A stretch of 64,000 nt of DNA from Promicromonospora sukumoe 327MFSha3.1 (GCF_000385135.1 NZ_ARQM01000014.1:237800-301799), one strand, 5' to 3'. Positions 42,039 through 49,962 are shown, counted from the first letter of the stretch. Notes: generated by a model not told the origin, from the letters alone. Translations and numbers: made by a program.

Positions 42039-42087
42039 GGTGCAGATTCAGGCTCTGCTCGTCGGTCGCCTGAGCCTGCGCTGCACC
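42039..42087. terminator. Hairpin between NADK-like and GntR genes
   Basis: GGTGCAG (42039-42045) pairs with CTGCACC (42081-42087) and AGGCT (42050-42054) with AGCCT (42073-42077). Convergent genes. Confidence 0.5.
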
Positions 42088-42093
42088 TTCACC

Positions 42094-42813
42094 TCAGGAG
42101 ATGTCGTAGCGGAGCATGAACTCGCCCGCGTCCAGCACCACGTGGCTCACCTCGACGGCCGAGCCGTCCTCGGTGAACGCCGTGCGGGTGACCGCGAGCA
42201 CCGGCGTGCCGGGCTCGATGCGCAGCTCCTCGATCTCCTCGATCGTCGGCATGCGGCCCACGACGTCCTCGCGGAACCGCACCGGCGCGTGCCCGGCCTC
42301 GGCCAGGCGGGCGTGCGTGCCGCCGGTACCGACCTCCTGGTCCGCGATCGGGGTGCCCGCCGCGATGGACGCGGGCAGGTACGACGTCGCGAACAGGACG
42401 GGCTTGCGCTCCCGCAGGTGCAGGCGCTCGCGCACGGTCACCTTGTCGCCCTCGGCGAGGCCGAGCGCCGTGCGGATCTTCTCGGACGGCTCCGCCTCCG
42501 CCGTGACCGCGAGCGTGCGGACCACGAGGCCGGCACCCGTCTCGTCGATCTCCGCGGTCACCGTGCCCTCGTCGGCCCGCCCGGTCGTGCCGGTACGGAC
42601 GATCGGCTCGAAGGCGCGGACGAACACGCCGGAGCCGTGCCGGGTCACGGTCAGCCCCTCGTCCTTGAGCATCGACAGGCCGTGGCGCGCGGTCATGCGG
42701 GCCACACCGTAGTTCGACATGAGCGCAGCTTCGCTCGGAAGGCGGTCGCCCGGTTTGTAGGTCCCGGAGCGGATCGCGGCACGAAGATCCTTGGCGATGC
42801 TTGCGGCAGTCAC
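42094..42813 (-). CDS. GntR/HutC-family transcriptional regulator
   Basis: 239 aa from the GTG at 42813, chosen because GAGAGGGA lies about 5 nt upstream; an in-frame start at 42840 is possible. Residues ~3-65 are a GntR winged helix (SGTYKPGDRLPSEAALMSNY and GVARMTARHGLSMLKDEG). The C-terminal part is a UTRA ligand-binding domain ending in VSHVVLDAGEFMLRYDIS. Related proteins include the KorSA-type regulators of actinomycete integrative elements. It diverges from two small genes of unknown function, and a TGCGTATACGCA palindrome sits in the gap. Confidence 0.88.
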   Translation of the reverse strand: MTAASIAKDLRAAIRSGTYKPGDRLPSEAALMSNYGVARMTARHGLSMLKDEGLTVTRHGSGVFVRAFEPIVRTGTTGRADEGTVTAEIDETGAGLVVRTLAVTAEAEPSEKIRTALGLAEGDKVTVRERLHLRERKPVLFATSYLPASIAAGTPIADQEVGTGGTHARLAEAGHAPVRFREDVVGRMPTIEEIEELRIEPGTPVLAVTRTAFTEDGSAVEVSHVVLDAGEFMLRYDIS

Positions 42814-42853
42814 ACGTCCCTCTCTAGACACGGAACCCACCTAACCCGCAGCC

Positions 42854-42867
42854 AGTGCGTATACGCA
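42854..42867. promoter_or_regulatory. GntR-type operator candidate (TGCGTATACGCA)
   Basis: A perfect 12-bp palindrome at 42856-42867, 43 bp before the GntR start and 87 bp before the divergent gene. The flanking GGTTGCAACC near 42883-42892 is another 10-bp palindrome. A related site stands at 22321-22334. Confidence 0.55.
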
Positions 42868-42953
42868 ACTTTTCCGCGTAGCGGTTGCAACCCCCAGTTA
42901 ACCCGCAACAGGCTGTCTATGCGCCTAGAGGTAGGTGCAGAGAGGCGGGAGAA

Positions 42954-43253
42954 ATGGGAACGATTGCGGGCACTCTGGCGGATTCCGCGAGCGGCGTGCG
43001 GGATCTGCTGGCTGAGGTGGGGGATGCGCGGATCAAGTGGGTCGAGGTGTTCCGCGATCATCTGGTCGTGCATCCGGAGCGGAGGTCGGAGGGTGCGGCC
43101 ATCGCCGAGCAGCTCGGGATCACCGTGGCGACCGACTACCCGGCCACCCGGCCGGGCTTCACCATGTGGACCGGGTGCTGGAACGGGATGGACATGTATG
43201 TCTACGGCGACCTGCGCGGCACCACCCGCGCGGTCCGGTCGTGGCCCACATGA
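42954..43253 (+). CDS. Small hypothetical protein, 99 aa
   Basis: 99 aa from the ATG at 42954, behind GGCGGGAG. It is soluble. It has an N-terminal helix (SGVRDLLAEVGDARIKWVEV), a strand FRDHLVVHP, and a Trp-rich end around MWTGCWNGMDMYVYGDLRG. I cannot name a family. It diverges from a GntR regulator and overlaps the following gene as ATGA, so the two form an operon that the GntR protein probably controls. The small size and this arrangement resemble accessory genes of integrated elements, but no integrase, att site or transfer gene is present. Confidence 0.6.
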   Translation: MGTIAGTLADSASGVRDLLAEVGDARIKWVEVFRDHLVVHPERRSEGAAIAEQLGITVATDYPATRPGFTMWTGCWNGMDMYVYGDLRGTTRAVRSWPT

Positions 43254-43624
43254 CAGCAGGATCCTGCGCCGGCGGCCCGGGCTCGGACGGCTGCCCGGCG
43301 CCGGCGGCGCACCTCGCCGAGCTCGTGCAGGTCACCGCGCTGATCGCGCACGTCTTCGACATCCCCACGCTGGACGTGCGGGCGGGTGTCGACCACCTCG
43401 ACCTCGAGGACGACGTCGTGGGCGTGCTGACGGTCGACGTCGTCGCGGCGCGGCTGCCGGACGCCGTCCGGCTGGCCCGGATGCTGCATCTCGCCGAACG
43501 GCGCGGGCACCACGACGACGGGGTGTCCGGTCGCGCGGTCTGGCGGTGCTGGAGCGGCTGGGTGCCCGCCTCCGGGCACGGACTGCCGGTGTCGCTGCAC
43601 CTGACGGCACCGATCCGGGGATGA
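43250..43624 (+). CDS. Small hypothetical protein, 124 aa
   Basis: 124 aa, ATG at 43250 overlapping the previous stop. The centre reads as a mixed alpha/beta domain (VGVLTVDVVAARLPDAVRLARMLHL) with a Trp-rich segment WRCWSGWVPASG near the C-terminus. Two N-terminal cysteines (SCAGGPGSDGCP) could bind a metal or form a disulfide. There is no signal peptide. I recognise no family. It is the second gene of the operon divergent from the GntR regulator and it is closed by a strong intrinsic terminator. Confidence 0.6.
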   Translation: MTAGSCAGGPGSDGCPAPAAHLAELVQVTALIAHVFDIPTLDVRAGVDHLDLEDDVVGVLTVDVVAARLPDAVRLARMLHLAERRGHHDDGVSGRAVWRCWSGWVPASGHGLPVSLHLTAPIRG

Positions 43625-43644
43625 GTTCCGCTCCCCGCACGGAC

Positions 43645-43685
43645 GAGCGCCGCGGGCCGGACGGTGGGTCCGGCCCGCGGCGCTC
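43645..43685 (+). terminator. Strong intrinsic terminator
   Basis: 18-bp perfect stem (43645-43662 with 43668-43685), GGTGG loop, followed by TTGTGT. It ends the GntR-divergent operon. Confidence 0.85.
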
Positions 43686-43727
43686 TTGTGTCACCTCGCG
43701 TTCATCCCGGCCCGGCAGACTGCGCCG

Positions 43728-44240
43728 ATGACGTCTCGGTCGCCCCGTCCCGTCCCTCTACGTCCCGCGCGCGTCGCGTCGCGCCTCGCGACCGCTGCCC
43801 TGGCCGTCGCCCTACTGACCGCCTGCTCGACGCCGCCGCCCCCGGGCGCGCTGCCCGACATGCCGCCGGGGGTCACCGCCCCGGACGAGTACGCGTTCGG
43901 GGACGACGTCGCCTCGCGCGACCTGCGCGCCTCGGGTCCCGTCCACGACGTGCTCGTCGAGGAGGTCGACGCCGACAGGCTGCGCAACCTGCCGCTCGTC
44001 CTGGAGGTCGACGCCGACGTGGCCGCCGTGCGTGGCGCCTACGCCGACGAGCTCGTCGGCCGGGGCTGGACGTCGATGCCGGACCTGCCGGCCGGGGACG
44101 ACGCCTGGACGCAGGGCTGGATCAGCGCCGACGGGCGGGACGCGCTCGCGCTGGTCGCCCTCGACCCGGAGGAGGGGGAGGCGCACGTGCCGCTGACGGT
44201 CCTCACCACGCTGCCGGACGAGGTGGCCGACAGGTCCTGA
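43728..44240 (+). CDS. Lipoprotein of unknown function
   Basis: 170 aa from the ATG at 43728, with CAGACT 6 nt upstream. The N-terminus is a basic region, a hydrophobic stretch (LATAALAVALL) and the lipobox LLTAC-S at about residues 29-33, so the mature protein should be anchored to the outer face of the membrane. The rest is a small acidic domain with VEEVDADRLRNLPLVLEVDA and a WISADGRDALALVAL stretch. Not a family I know. It is probably transcribed alone. Confidence 0.75.
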   Translation: MTSRSPRPVPLRPARVASRLATAALAVALLTACSTPPPPGALPDMPPGVTAPDEYAFGDDVASRDLRASGPVHDVLVEEVDADRLRNLPLVLEVDADVAAVRGAYADELVGRGWTSMPDLPAGDDAWTQGWISADGRDALALVALDPEEGEAHVPLTVLTTLPDEVADRS

Positions 44241-44341
44241 GTCGCCGCTCGCGCCACGCCGGACCAGCAGGTATGCGAATTGCGGTGAAATGCGGGAATG
44301 TGGGGGCGTCGCGACCCCCGCGACCTGATGGAGGTGTACCC

Positions 44342-45157
44342 GTGCCCAAGAACTCCACCACCGCCGGCGGCGCCGTACGCCGCGCGAAGAACAGCCGCGC
44401 CGTCCGCGGCCTGGCCCGGGGCGGTTATGCCGCATCGGGTGTGCTCCACCTGCTGATCGGCTGGCTCGCCGTCCAGCTCGCGCTGGGCGAGTCCGAGGGG
44501 CAGGCGGACCAGTCCGGCGCCTTCCGCGCGGTCGCCCAGATGCCCGGCGGTGACGTGGTGCTCTGGCTGGTCGCCGTGGGCTTCGCCGCCCTCGCCGTCT
44601 GGCAGCTCGCCACCGCCGTCGTCGGCGTGCCGAACGCGGAGAACCAGCTGGCCGCACGGTCCAAGAGCGTGGCCAAGGCCGTGCTGTACGGGGCGCTCGC
44701 GGTCACGGGTTTCCGGTACGCGACGGGGTCAGGCGGTGGCAGCAGCGGCAGCGAGGAGAGCCTGACCGCACAGGTGCTGGGCATGCCGGGCGGCGTCTGG
44801 CTCGTGGGCGCCGCCGGTCTGGTGATCGTCGGTGTCGGCGTCTACCACGTCGTCAAGGGCGTGCGGAAGAAGTTCCTGGAGGACCTGACGGGAACCGGCG
44901 GCGGTGCGGTCGGGCCGGTCGTGGTCCGGCTGGGACAGGCGGGATACATCGCCAAGGGAGTAGCGCTCGGCGTCGTCGGCGGGCTGGTCGTGGCGGCCGC
45001 GGTGACGGCCGACCCCGAGCAGGCCGGCGGCCTCGACGAGGCGCTGCACACCGTGCGCGACCAGCCGTACGGAACGGTGCTGCTCATCGTGGTCGCGCTG
45101 GGCATCGCCGCGTACGGCGGCTACTCCTTCGCCCGCGCCCGCTTCGCGCGGCTCTGA
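44342..45157 (+). CDS. DUF1206 membrane protein
   Basis: 271 aa from the GTG at 44342, with GGAGG at 44330-44334. Six hydrophobic helices are arranged as three repeats of two, each beginning with a motif like LARGGYAASGVLHLLIGW, VAKAVLYGALAVTGF and LGQAGYIAKGVALGVVG. That threefold pattern defines DUF1206, a family restricted largely to Actinobacteria and Cyanobacteria, with no known function. The N-terminus is basic and cytoplasmic. It overlaps the next gene by one base (TGATG), so the two are coupled. Confidence 0.88.
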   Translation: MPKNSTTAGGAVRRAKNSRAVRGLARGGYAASGVLHLLIGWLAVQLALGESEGQADQSGAFRAVAQMPGGDVVLWLVAVGFAALAVWQLATAVVGVPNAENQLAARSKSVAKAVLYGALAVTGFRYATGSGGGSSGSEESLTAQVLGMPGGVWLVGAAGLVIVGVGVYHVVKGVRKKFLEDLTGTGGGAVGPVVVRLGQAGYIAKGVALGVVGGLVVAAAVTADPEQAGGLDEALHTVRDQPYGTVLLIVVALGIAAYGGYSFARARFARL

Positions 45158-45738
45158 TGCGGCTCGCCGGGCTCGCCGGGCTCGCCGGGCTCGCCGGGCT
45201 CGCAGCCGCGGCGCTCGCCGTGGTGGCGCCCTGGCTCGGGTGGGTGCTGGTCGTCGACGGTCGCGTGGTGCCCGGCTGGGGCCTCGGTCTCGGGGTGCTC
45301 GTCGTCGCGGTGATGCTCCTCTGGATCCCGCGTGCCACCCGGGTGCGCGCCGCTGACGAGGCCCGGGGAGCGCGGGTGGTCCCGCGCTGGGCCAGCGCCG
45401 TCGCGACGGCGCTGGCCGTGGCGAGCGTCGGCCTCGGGGTCGCCGGTGACGCGTTCTCCGGCGCGGAGTACCAGGTGCTCCGCTCCGAGGCCTCGGACGG
45501 CTGCCGGGTCGTGACACGCGAGACGTCGTTCCTGGCGGCCGGGAGCGGCGACGTCTACGTGGTGCGGAATCTCGGCGTCGGGCAGCGAACCGGCACCTGG
45601 GTCGCCGACGACGGCTACCGCCCCGTGCGGGCGGACGCCTACGACCTCGCCCTGGGGCCGGACGGCGGGACGCTGACCGTGCGTGGCACGGCGAACGATC
45701 CGGTCATGCCGAGCACCCATCCGATCGACTGCGGCTGA
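45157..45738 (+). CDS. Membrane protein with LAG repeat N-terminus
   Basis: 193 aa, ATG at 45157 sharing a base with the previous stop. The N-terminus is a run of LAG repeats encoded by four perfect 9-bp repeats (CTCGCCGGG, 45163-45198), giving a hydrophobic segment that also serves as membrane anchor. Two more hydrophobic helices follow at about residues 45-62 and 80-100. The C-terminal ~90 residues are hydrophilic with two cysteines (DGCRVVTRET and the final IDCG) and are likely outside the cell. Unknown family. Probably works with the DUF1206 protein. Confidence 0.65.
   Translation: MRLAGLAGLAGLAGLAAAALAVVAPWLGWVLVVDGRVVPGWGLGLGVLVVAVMLLWIPRATRVRAADEARGARVVPRWASAVATALAVASVGLGVAGDAFSGAEYQVLRSEASDGCRVVTRETSFLAAGSGDVYVVRNLGVGQRTGTWVADDGYRPVRADAYDLALGPDGGTLTVRGTANDPVMPSTHPIDCG
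45163..45198 (+). repeat. 9-bp tandem repeat, four copies, in frame
   Basis: CTCGCCGGG repeated four times, plus a partial fifth, codes for Leu-Ala-Gly. Copy-number change would keep the frame but alter the length of the first hydrophobic segment. Confidence 0.85.
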
Positions 45739-45783
45739 CCCGGTTCAGCGAGAATCGGGCGCCGTGCCACTAGGTTTTCCGGC

Positions 45784-46563
45784 GTGGCCACTACTGACGA
45801 CTCGCACCCGACGAACAGTTCGCACCGGCCCGACGGCGGCGACGAGAGCCAGCCGTGGTTCACGCTCGCGCACGACTACGAGAAGGCCCGAGCCAGGGAG
45901 GACTCGCTCGACCGCCTGGTCGAGTGGCCCGCGCAGCGAGACCTCCTGGGTGACGTCGGCGGTCTGTCGGTGCTCGACGTCGGCTGTGGCAACGGCGCCA
46001 AGCTGGCGGAGCTGGTTCGCGACGGTGCGACGGCGTCCGTCGGCGTCGACATCAGCGGCAACTTCCCGGCCGGACCGACACCCGGCATGGAGCTCGTCCG
46101 GGGCGACCTCTCCGACCTGGAGTCGGTGCCGGAGCTCGCGGGCCGCACGTTCGACCGGATCTTGTTCCTGCAGTCGATCGGGTACGCGAACGACCCGGTG
46201 CGCACGTTGCGGGCGGCACGGGCGATGCTCGCCGACGACGGGTTCATCCTGCTGACCAGGAGCCATCCGATCAGGTGGGCGGTCGAACGGGCGGAGCAGA
46301 ACGGGACCACCCTCGGCGAGGAGTACTACTCCACGGCCTCCTACACCTACTACCACCGGTCCTGGAACGACCAGATCGCTCTCACGAAGCGTGCCTACAC
46401 AGTCGCCGACCTGCTCAACCTGTTCAGCGCGGCAGGGCTCTCGATCGAGACCACGGTCGAACCCCAGCTCTCCGAGGAGGCCCGGCGTCGCTACCCGCAC
46501 AAGCAGGTATGGATGGACAAGTACCTCGGCATCCTGATCTTCAAGCTCCGGCCCCGTCCCTGA
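45784..46563 (+). CDS. Class I SAM-dependent methyltransferase
   Basis: 259 aa from the GTG at 45784, 7 nt after TAGGTT, so likely leaderless. Motif I of the Rossmann methyltransferase fold is LSVLDVGCGNGAKLAELV near residue 60, and the acidic end of strand 2 is VGVDISG near residue 85; a FLQSIGYANDPVRTLRAAR segment marks motifs III-IV. It resembles small-molecule methyltransferases of the UbiE/Coq type. There is no biosynthetic neighbour to suggest a substrate. A clean terminator follows. Confidence 0.85.
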   Translation: MATTDDSHPTNSSHRPDGGDESQPWFTLAHDYEKARAREDSLDRLVEWPAQRDLLGDVGGLSVLDVGCGNGAKLAELVRDGATASVGVDISGNFPAGPTPGMELVRGDLSDLESVPELAGRTFDRILFLQSIGYANDPVRTLRAARAMLADDGFILLTRSHPIRWAVERAEQNGTTLGEEYYSTASYTYYHRSWNDQIALTKRAYTVADLLNLFSAAGLSIETTVEPQLSEEARRRYPHKQVWMDKYLGILIFKLRPRP

Positions 46564-46590
46564 GCGGCTGGCAGCCCGCGCCGGGAACGA

Positions 46591-46623
46591 CGAAGGCCCC
46601 AGGTCTCTGACCTGGGGCCTTCG
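46591..46623. terminator. Intrinsic terminator after the methyltransferase gene
   Basis: 15-bp perfect stem (46591-46605 with 46609-46623) and a TCT loop, between the methyltransferase gene and the convergent tRNA-Gly. Confidence 0.85.
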
Positions 46624-46629
46624 TAGCTG

Positions 46630-46700
46630 AGCGGGTGACGGGAATCGAACCCGCGCTATCAGCTTGGGAAGCTGAAGTTCTACCATTGAACTACACCCGC
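46630..46700 (-). tRNA. tRNA-Gly (anticodon CCC)
   Basis: 71-nt cloverleaf on the minus strand: acceptor GCGGGTG pairs with the 3' CACCCGC, the anticodon stem TCAGC/GCTGA encloses TTCCCAA with anticodon CCC, and GGTTCGATTCC is the T arm. CCA is not encoded. Confidence 0.95.
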
Positions 46701-46786
46701 AACGTCCGGTTCTGACCGGGTTTCTGCCGTTCCGGAATCCCGCTAGGGTTCCGCAACAGCGCCCCCTGAACCTGGCGCGCGACCCG

Positions 46787-46816
46787 ATCATACCCAAACT
46801 CGCCCGGATGCCCGAA
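46787..46816 (-). promoter_or_regulatory. Putative tRNA-Gly promoter
   Basis: On the minus strand TTCGGG (46811-46816), 18-bp spacer, TATGAT (46787-46792), about 80 nt before the tRNA. Confidence 0.4.
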
Positions 46817-46856
46817 CCGGTTTCCGTGCGAGTGTCGCCGAGCAGCCGGAGCAGCA

Positions 46857-47288
46857 GTGAGCGAGCATCCCAGCGAGAAGCCCACCGAGCCGATCTACCA
46901 GGAGACCAAACCCCTCCCTCCGCGGCCGCCGCAGCCGCCGAAGTCGGCGCGCGAGACCCGCGCCATGCAGACGCCCAAGTCCGCCCCGGCGAACTACCAG
47001 CAGCAGTACGACTACGACCGCCCGACCCCGCCGGCGGAGCACGTCCCGGGCCGCAAGTCCCGGATCACCGCGGGCCTGCTCGGCATCCTGCTGGGCGTGG
47101 TGGGCGCGCACCGGTTCTACCTGGGCTACAAGGGCCTGGGCTGGATCATGCTCCTCATCACAGCGGTGTCGCTGGGTCAGGCCTGGTTCGTCCCGGCGAT
47201 CTGGGGCGCCATCGAGGGCATCCTGTACCTCGTCATGCGCAAGGGCTACTGGTCGGTGGACTCGAAGCACCGTCCGCTGCAGTGGTGA
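46857..47288 (+). CDS. TM2-domain membrane protein
   Basis: 143 aa from the GTG at 46857. The first ~60 residues are hydrophilic and rich in Pro, Lys and Gln (a disordered cytoplasmic region). Then comes the TM2 domain with two helices joined by a short turn: ITAGLLGILLGVVGAHRFYLG, containing the family's GxHRFYLG pattern, and a second helix WIMLLITAVSL. A third short hydrophobic region follows. TM2 proteins are widespread and poorly understood; phage and stress links have been suggested. It is single. Confidence 0.88.
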   Translation: MSEHPSEKPTEPIYQETKPLPPRPPQPPKSARETRAMQTPKSAPANYQQQYDYDRPTPPAEHVPGRKSRITAGLLGILLGVVGAHRFYLGYKGLGWIMLLITAVSLGQAWFVPAIWGAIEGILYLVMRKGYWSVDSKHRPLQW

Positions 47289-47384
47289 CCACCGCAGGCT
47301 GACCACCGGCGCGCTCCCCGGCGAGGCCGGCGCCCGTCCCGAACCGGGGCGGCGTCGGCCCCCGGTGGCCAGTACCGTATCCGG

Positions 47385-47960
47385 GTGCTCCTCTCCGACC
47401 GCGATATCCGTGCCGAGCTCGACGCCGACCGCGTGGTGCTCGACCCGTACGACGCGTCGATGCTGCAGCCGTCGAGCATCGACGTGCGCCTCGACAAGTT
47501 CTTCCGGCTGTTCGACAACCACAAGTACCCCTTCATCGACCCCGCGACGGACCAGCCCGAGCTGACCCGCCTCGTCGAGGCGGAGAACGGTGAGGCGTTC
47601 GTCCTGCACCCGGGTGAGTTCGTGCTCGGCAGCACCTTCGAGGCGGTCACGCTGCCCGACGACGTCGCCGCCCGTCTCGAGGGCAAGTCCTCCCTCGGCC
47701 GGCTGGGCCTGCTGACGCACTCGACCGCCGGCTTCATCGACCCGGGGTTCAGCGGCCACGTGACGCTGGAGCTGAGCAACGTCGCCACGCTGCCCATCAA
47801 GCTGTGGCCCGGCATGAAGATCGGCCAGCTCTGCTTCTTCCGGCTCTCGTCGGCCTCCGAGCACCCGTACGGGTCGGACCTGTACGGCTCCCGCTACCAG
47901 GGCCAGCGCGGCCCGACGGCGTCCCGCTCCTCCCAGAACTTCCACCGCACCACGGTGTGA
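47385..47960 (+). CDS. dcd: dCTP deaminase (probably bifunctional with dUTPase activity)
   Basis: 191 aa from the GTG at 47385; TACCGT lies 6 nt upstream, so likely leaderless. It has the dUTPase-like fold and the signature [20 protein letters not shown] followed by [13 protein letters not shown] near residues 98-130, with the catalytic Glu in the HVTLEL strand. The C-terminal region [14 protein letters not shown] closes over the nucleotide. In actinobacteria such as M. tuberculosis this enzyme converts dCTP directly to dUMP. Cytoplasmic trimer. It is the usual length. Confidence 0.95.
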   Translation: MLLSDRDIRAELDADRVVLDPYDASMLQPSSIDVRLDKFFRLFDNHKYPFIDPATDQPELTRLVEAENGEAFVLHPGEFVLGSTFEAVTLPDDVAARLEGKSSLGRLGLLTHSTAGFIDPGFSGHVTLELSNVATLPIKLWPGMKIGQLCFFRLSSASEHPYGSDLYGSRYQGQRGPTASRSSQNFHRTTV

Positions 47961-48066
47961 GCGGGGCCGGCCCACGGGCCGTCCGGGCGCGCCGACGGGC
48001 GGTCGCCGGAAGGTAGGCTCCGGGTGCCCGGCGCCGGCCGGGCACCAGGACCTCGAAGGGACCCCG

Positions 48067-49188
48067 ATGGCCGCTCCCCAGCTTCCGCTCCTGCCGCGCA
48101 CGGTTGCGCAGGCACACCAGGCCAGGCACGTGCTGACCGTGCCCGGTGACGTGGAGCTGGACGAGATCGAGGTGCTCGCCCTCTCGCGGTTCTCCGCGAC
48201 CCGCTGGGACGTGGTCCCCGCCGGGATCCTCCCGGGCAACGTGGCCGGCGCGCCGCAGGGCCGCCGGGCGCAGGGCAAGGAGCCCGGCGTGCTGCGGGTC
48301 TCGCGGCACGCGGTGATGAACGGGCCGTACCAGCCCGTGGGCGACGGCTTCGACGTCGGCGTGCCGCCGGGTGCCGCGATGGCCTTCGACATCGTCTGCC
48401 ACCGGGAGCGCGGCGAGGCCCCGTTCCCCGCGGGGGACCGCGACGGCATCGGGCGGGCGTTCGCCGCGGGCATGCCGGAGCGCGAGGAGCGCCGCCTGGT
48501 CGAGTGGCTCGTCGCCGTCGCGCGTCGTCTCGGCGGCTCGCTGCGCCTGGACGTCGGCGGCCTCTGGGACGCCGCCACGGACGGCCCGCCCGCGCGGAAG
48601 GGCGCCGGCGTCGTGCTCACGCCGGACGCCGGGGCCTCGATCGACATGACCGTCTACTCCGACGTCTGGCTCGACCCGCAGGCCGCGCACAGCATCCTGC
48701 AGCGGGTGCACCCCCGGGCCCGGCTGCACATGGACGGCAAGGAGTGGGGCGGTCCGCCTGACGGCATCGCCGACAAGCCGCTCTACCGTGGCGAGGAGAT
48801 GGACCCCGAGCTGCGCAAGAAGCTGCACGCGGCCGCGGACGAGTACGACATCAAGGCGCTCACCGGCCCGCGCGTGCTGGACGGGTACGGCCTGGTCGTG
48901 GAGCTCGGCGTCGACGGCATCGTCTCGGTCGAGATCAGCGGCGAGGAGAAGCTGCCGCGGCTGCTGCGCGGCCTGCCGTGGGCCGAACAGGGCGCCGTCT
49001 GCTACCGGGTGCACTGGGAGCCGCAGGACCTCGTCGAGTCGCAGCGCGAGTTCCCCAACATGGAGCTGCGGATCGCGCGCAAGCGCGCCGCCGAGCTGGT
49101 GGCGAGGCTCGCAAGTGCGATCCACGACGCCGCCGGAGGCGAGATCGCCGACGAGGACGGCTTTCTGGTAGACCCCGTCGACCTGTAG
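48067..49188 (+). CDS. Hypothetical protein, paralogue of the 36.6-kb gene
   Basis: 373 aa from the ATG at 48067 with GAAGGGA about 8 nt upstream. No named domain that I recognise; soluble. It matches the protein at 36580-37590 in order along its length: LRVSRHAVMNGPYQPV against MRLGDEHVATGPFEVT, DRDGIGRAFAAGMPEREE, a SIDMTVYSDVWLDPQAAH segment against SVNLQLYSAHPLQPGDV, and the end EIADEDGFLVDP against ILVDDGGFIATP. Identity is moderate. It stands alone between dcd and bpa, with its own spacing and a terminator after it. Confidence 0.7.
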   Translation: MAAPQLPLLPRTVAQAHQARHVLTVPGDVELDEIEVLALSRFSATRWDVVPAGILPGNVAGAPQGRRAQGKEPGVLRVSRHAVMNGPYQPVGDGFDVGVPPGAAMAFDIVCHRERGEAPFPAGDRDGIGRAFAAGMPEREERRLVEWLVAVARRLGGSLRLDVGGLWDAATDGPPARKGAGVVLTPDAGASIDMTVYSDVWLDPQAAHSILQRVHPRARLHMDGKEWGGPPDGIADKPLYRGEEMDPELRKKLHAAADEYDIKALTGPRVLDGYGLVVELGVDGIVSVEISGEEKLPRLLRGLPWAEQGAVCYRVHWEPQDLVESQREFPNMELRIARKRAAELVARLASAIHDAAGGEIADEDGFLVDPVDL

Positions 49189-49311
49189 GCGCCCGGCGCT
49201 TTACCCGGTTTGTCCGCCTGCTGTCCGCCCGATCGCGTCGGCCGGCCGGCTGCCGGGTCCGGCCCGCGGTCCCGCGAGCCGGGCCCGCCGCCCCCGAGCG
49301 AGGCCCGGCCC

Positions 49312-49335
49312 GCCGCCCCCGGAGCCGGGGGCGGC
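49312..49335. terminator. GC-rich hairpin between convergent genes
   Basis: GCCGCCCCCGG (49312-49322) pairs with CCGGGGGCGGC (49325-49335). It separates the 48-kb gene from bpa. Upstream, GGCCCGCCGCCCCCGAG occurs twice in near-identical form. Confidence 0.6.
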
Positions 49336-49341
49336 CGCGGG

Positions 49342-49962
49342 TCAGAGGTACTGGCCGGGCGTCCGGCGCTCGCCGGACTCCTCCTCGGAGGCACCGGGCA
49401 GGGTCGGGCCGCCGGGGCCGGCCGGGCCGAACGCCGCGGTGCCGGGCGGCAGGGCGCGCCGCATCTGGGAGAGCTGCGCCTGCGCCGCCATCTGCTGCGC
49501 GACGAGCGCCGTCTGGATGCCGTGGAAGAGTCCCTCGAGCCAGCCCACGAGCTGCGCCTGCGCCACGCGGAGCTCGGCGTCGGACGGCGCGGAGTCGTCC
49601 GTGAACGGCAGCGTGATGCGGTGCAGCTCGTCGACGAGGTCGGGGGAGAGGCCGTCCTCGAGCTCGTGGATCGAGCGCTCGTGGATCTCGGCGAGGCGGG
49701 AGCGGGCGGCCTCGTCCAGCGGGGCGTCGCGGACCTCGTCGAGCAGCCGCTTGATCATGCCGCCGATGCGCATGACCTTGGCCGGCTCCTCGACCTGGCC
49801 CACCACGGACTCGGCCTCGTCCGGCTGGCGCTCGTCGCCGGCGCCCTCGGGATCGCCCTCCGGCGGCACCGCGGCGCCGTCGGGCGTGACGACCTGTGGG
49901 TGCGCGGTGGGCGACTGGTCGCGTCGGTCGTCGGACTGGGGGGTGGCTCGCTCGTCGTTCAT
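49342..49962 (-). CDS. bpa: Bacterial proteasome activator Bpa/PafE
   Basis: 206 aa from the ATG at 49962. An acidic disordered N-terminus (~55 residues) precedes a helical DUF2587 core: EEPAKVMRIGGMIKRLLDEV near residue 60 and VGWLEGLFHGIQTALVAQQM near residue 150. The last four residues are GQYL, the HbYX-like motif with which Bpa docks into the 20S proteasome alpha ring and opens its gate without ATP. In mycobacteria it drives degradation of HspR and other unfolded proteins. No proteasome gene is in this window, so whether a core exists in this organism must be checked. Confidence 0.92.
   Translation of the reverse strand: MNDERATPQSDDRRDQSPTAHPQVVTPDGAAVPPEGDPEGAGDERQPDEAESVVGQVEEPAKVMRIGGMIKRLLDEVRDAPLDEAARSRLAEIHERSIHELEDGLSPDLVDELHRITLPFTDDSAPSDAELRVAQAQLVGWLEGLFHGIQTALVAQQMAAQAQLSQMRRALPPGTAAFGPAGPGGPTLPGASEEESGERRTPGQYL

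Noticed and set aside
42883..42892. GGTTGCAACC palindrome as a second GntR operator
   Set aside because: Too short and too unlike TGCGTATACGCA to claim as the same site.
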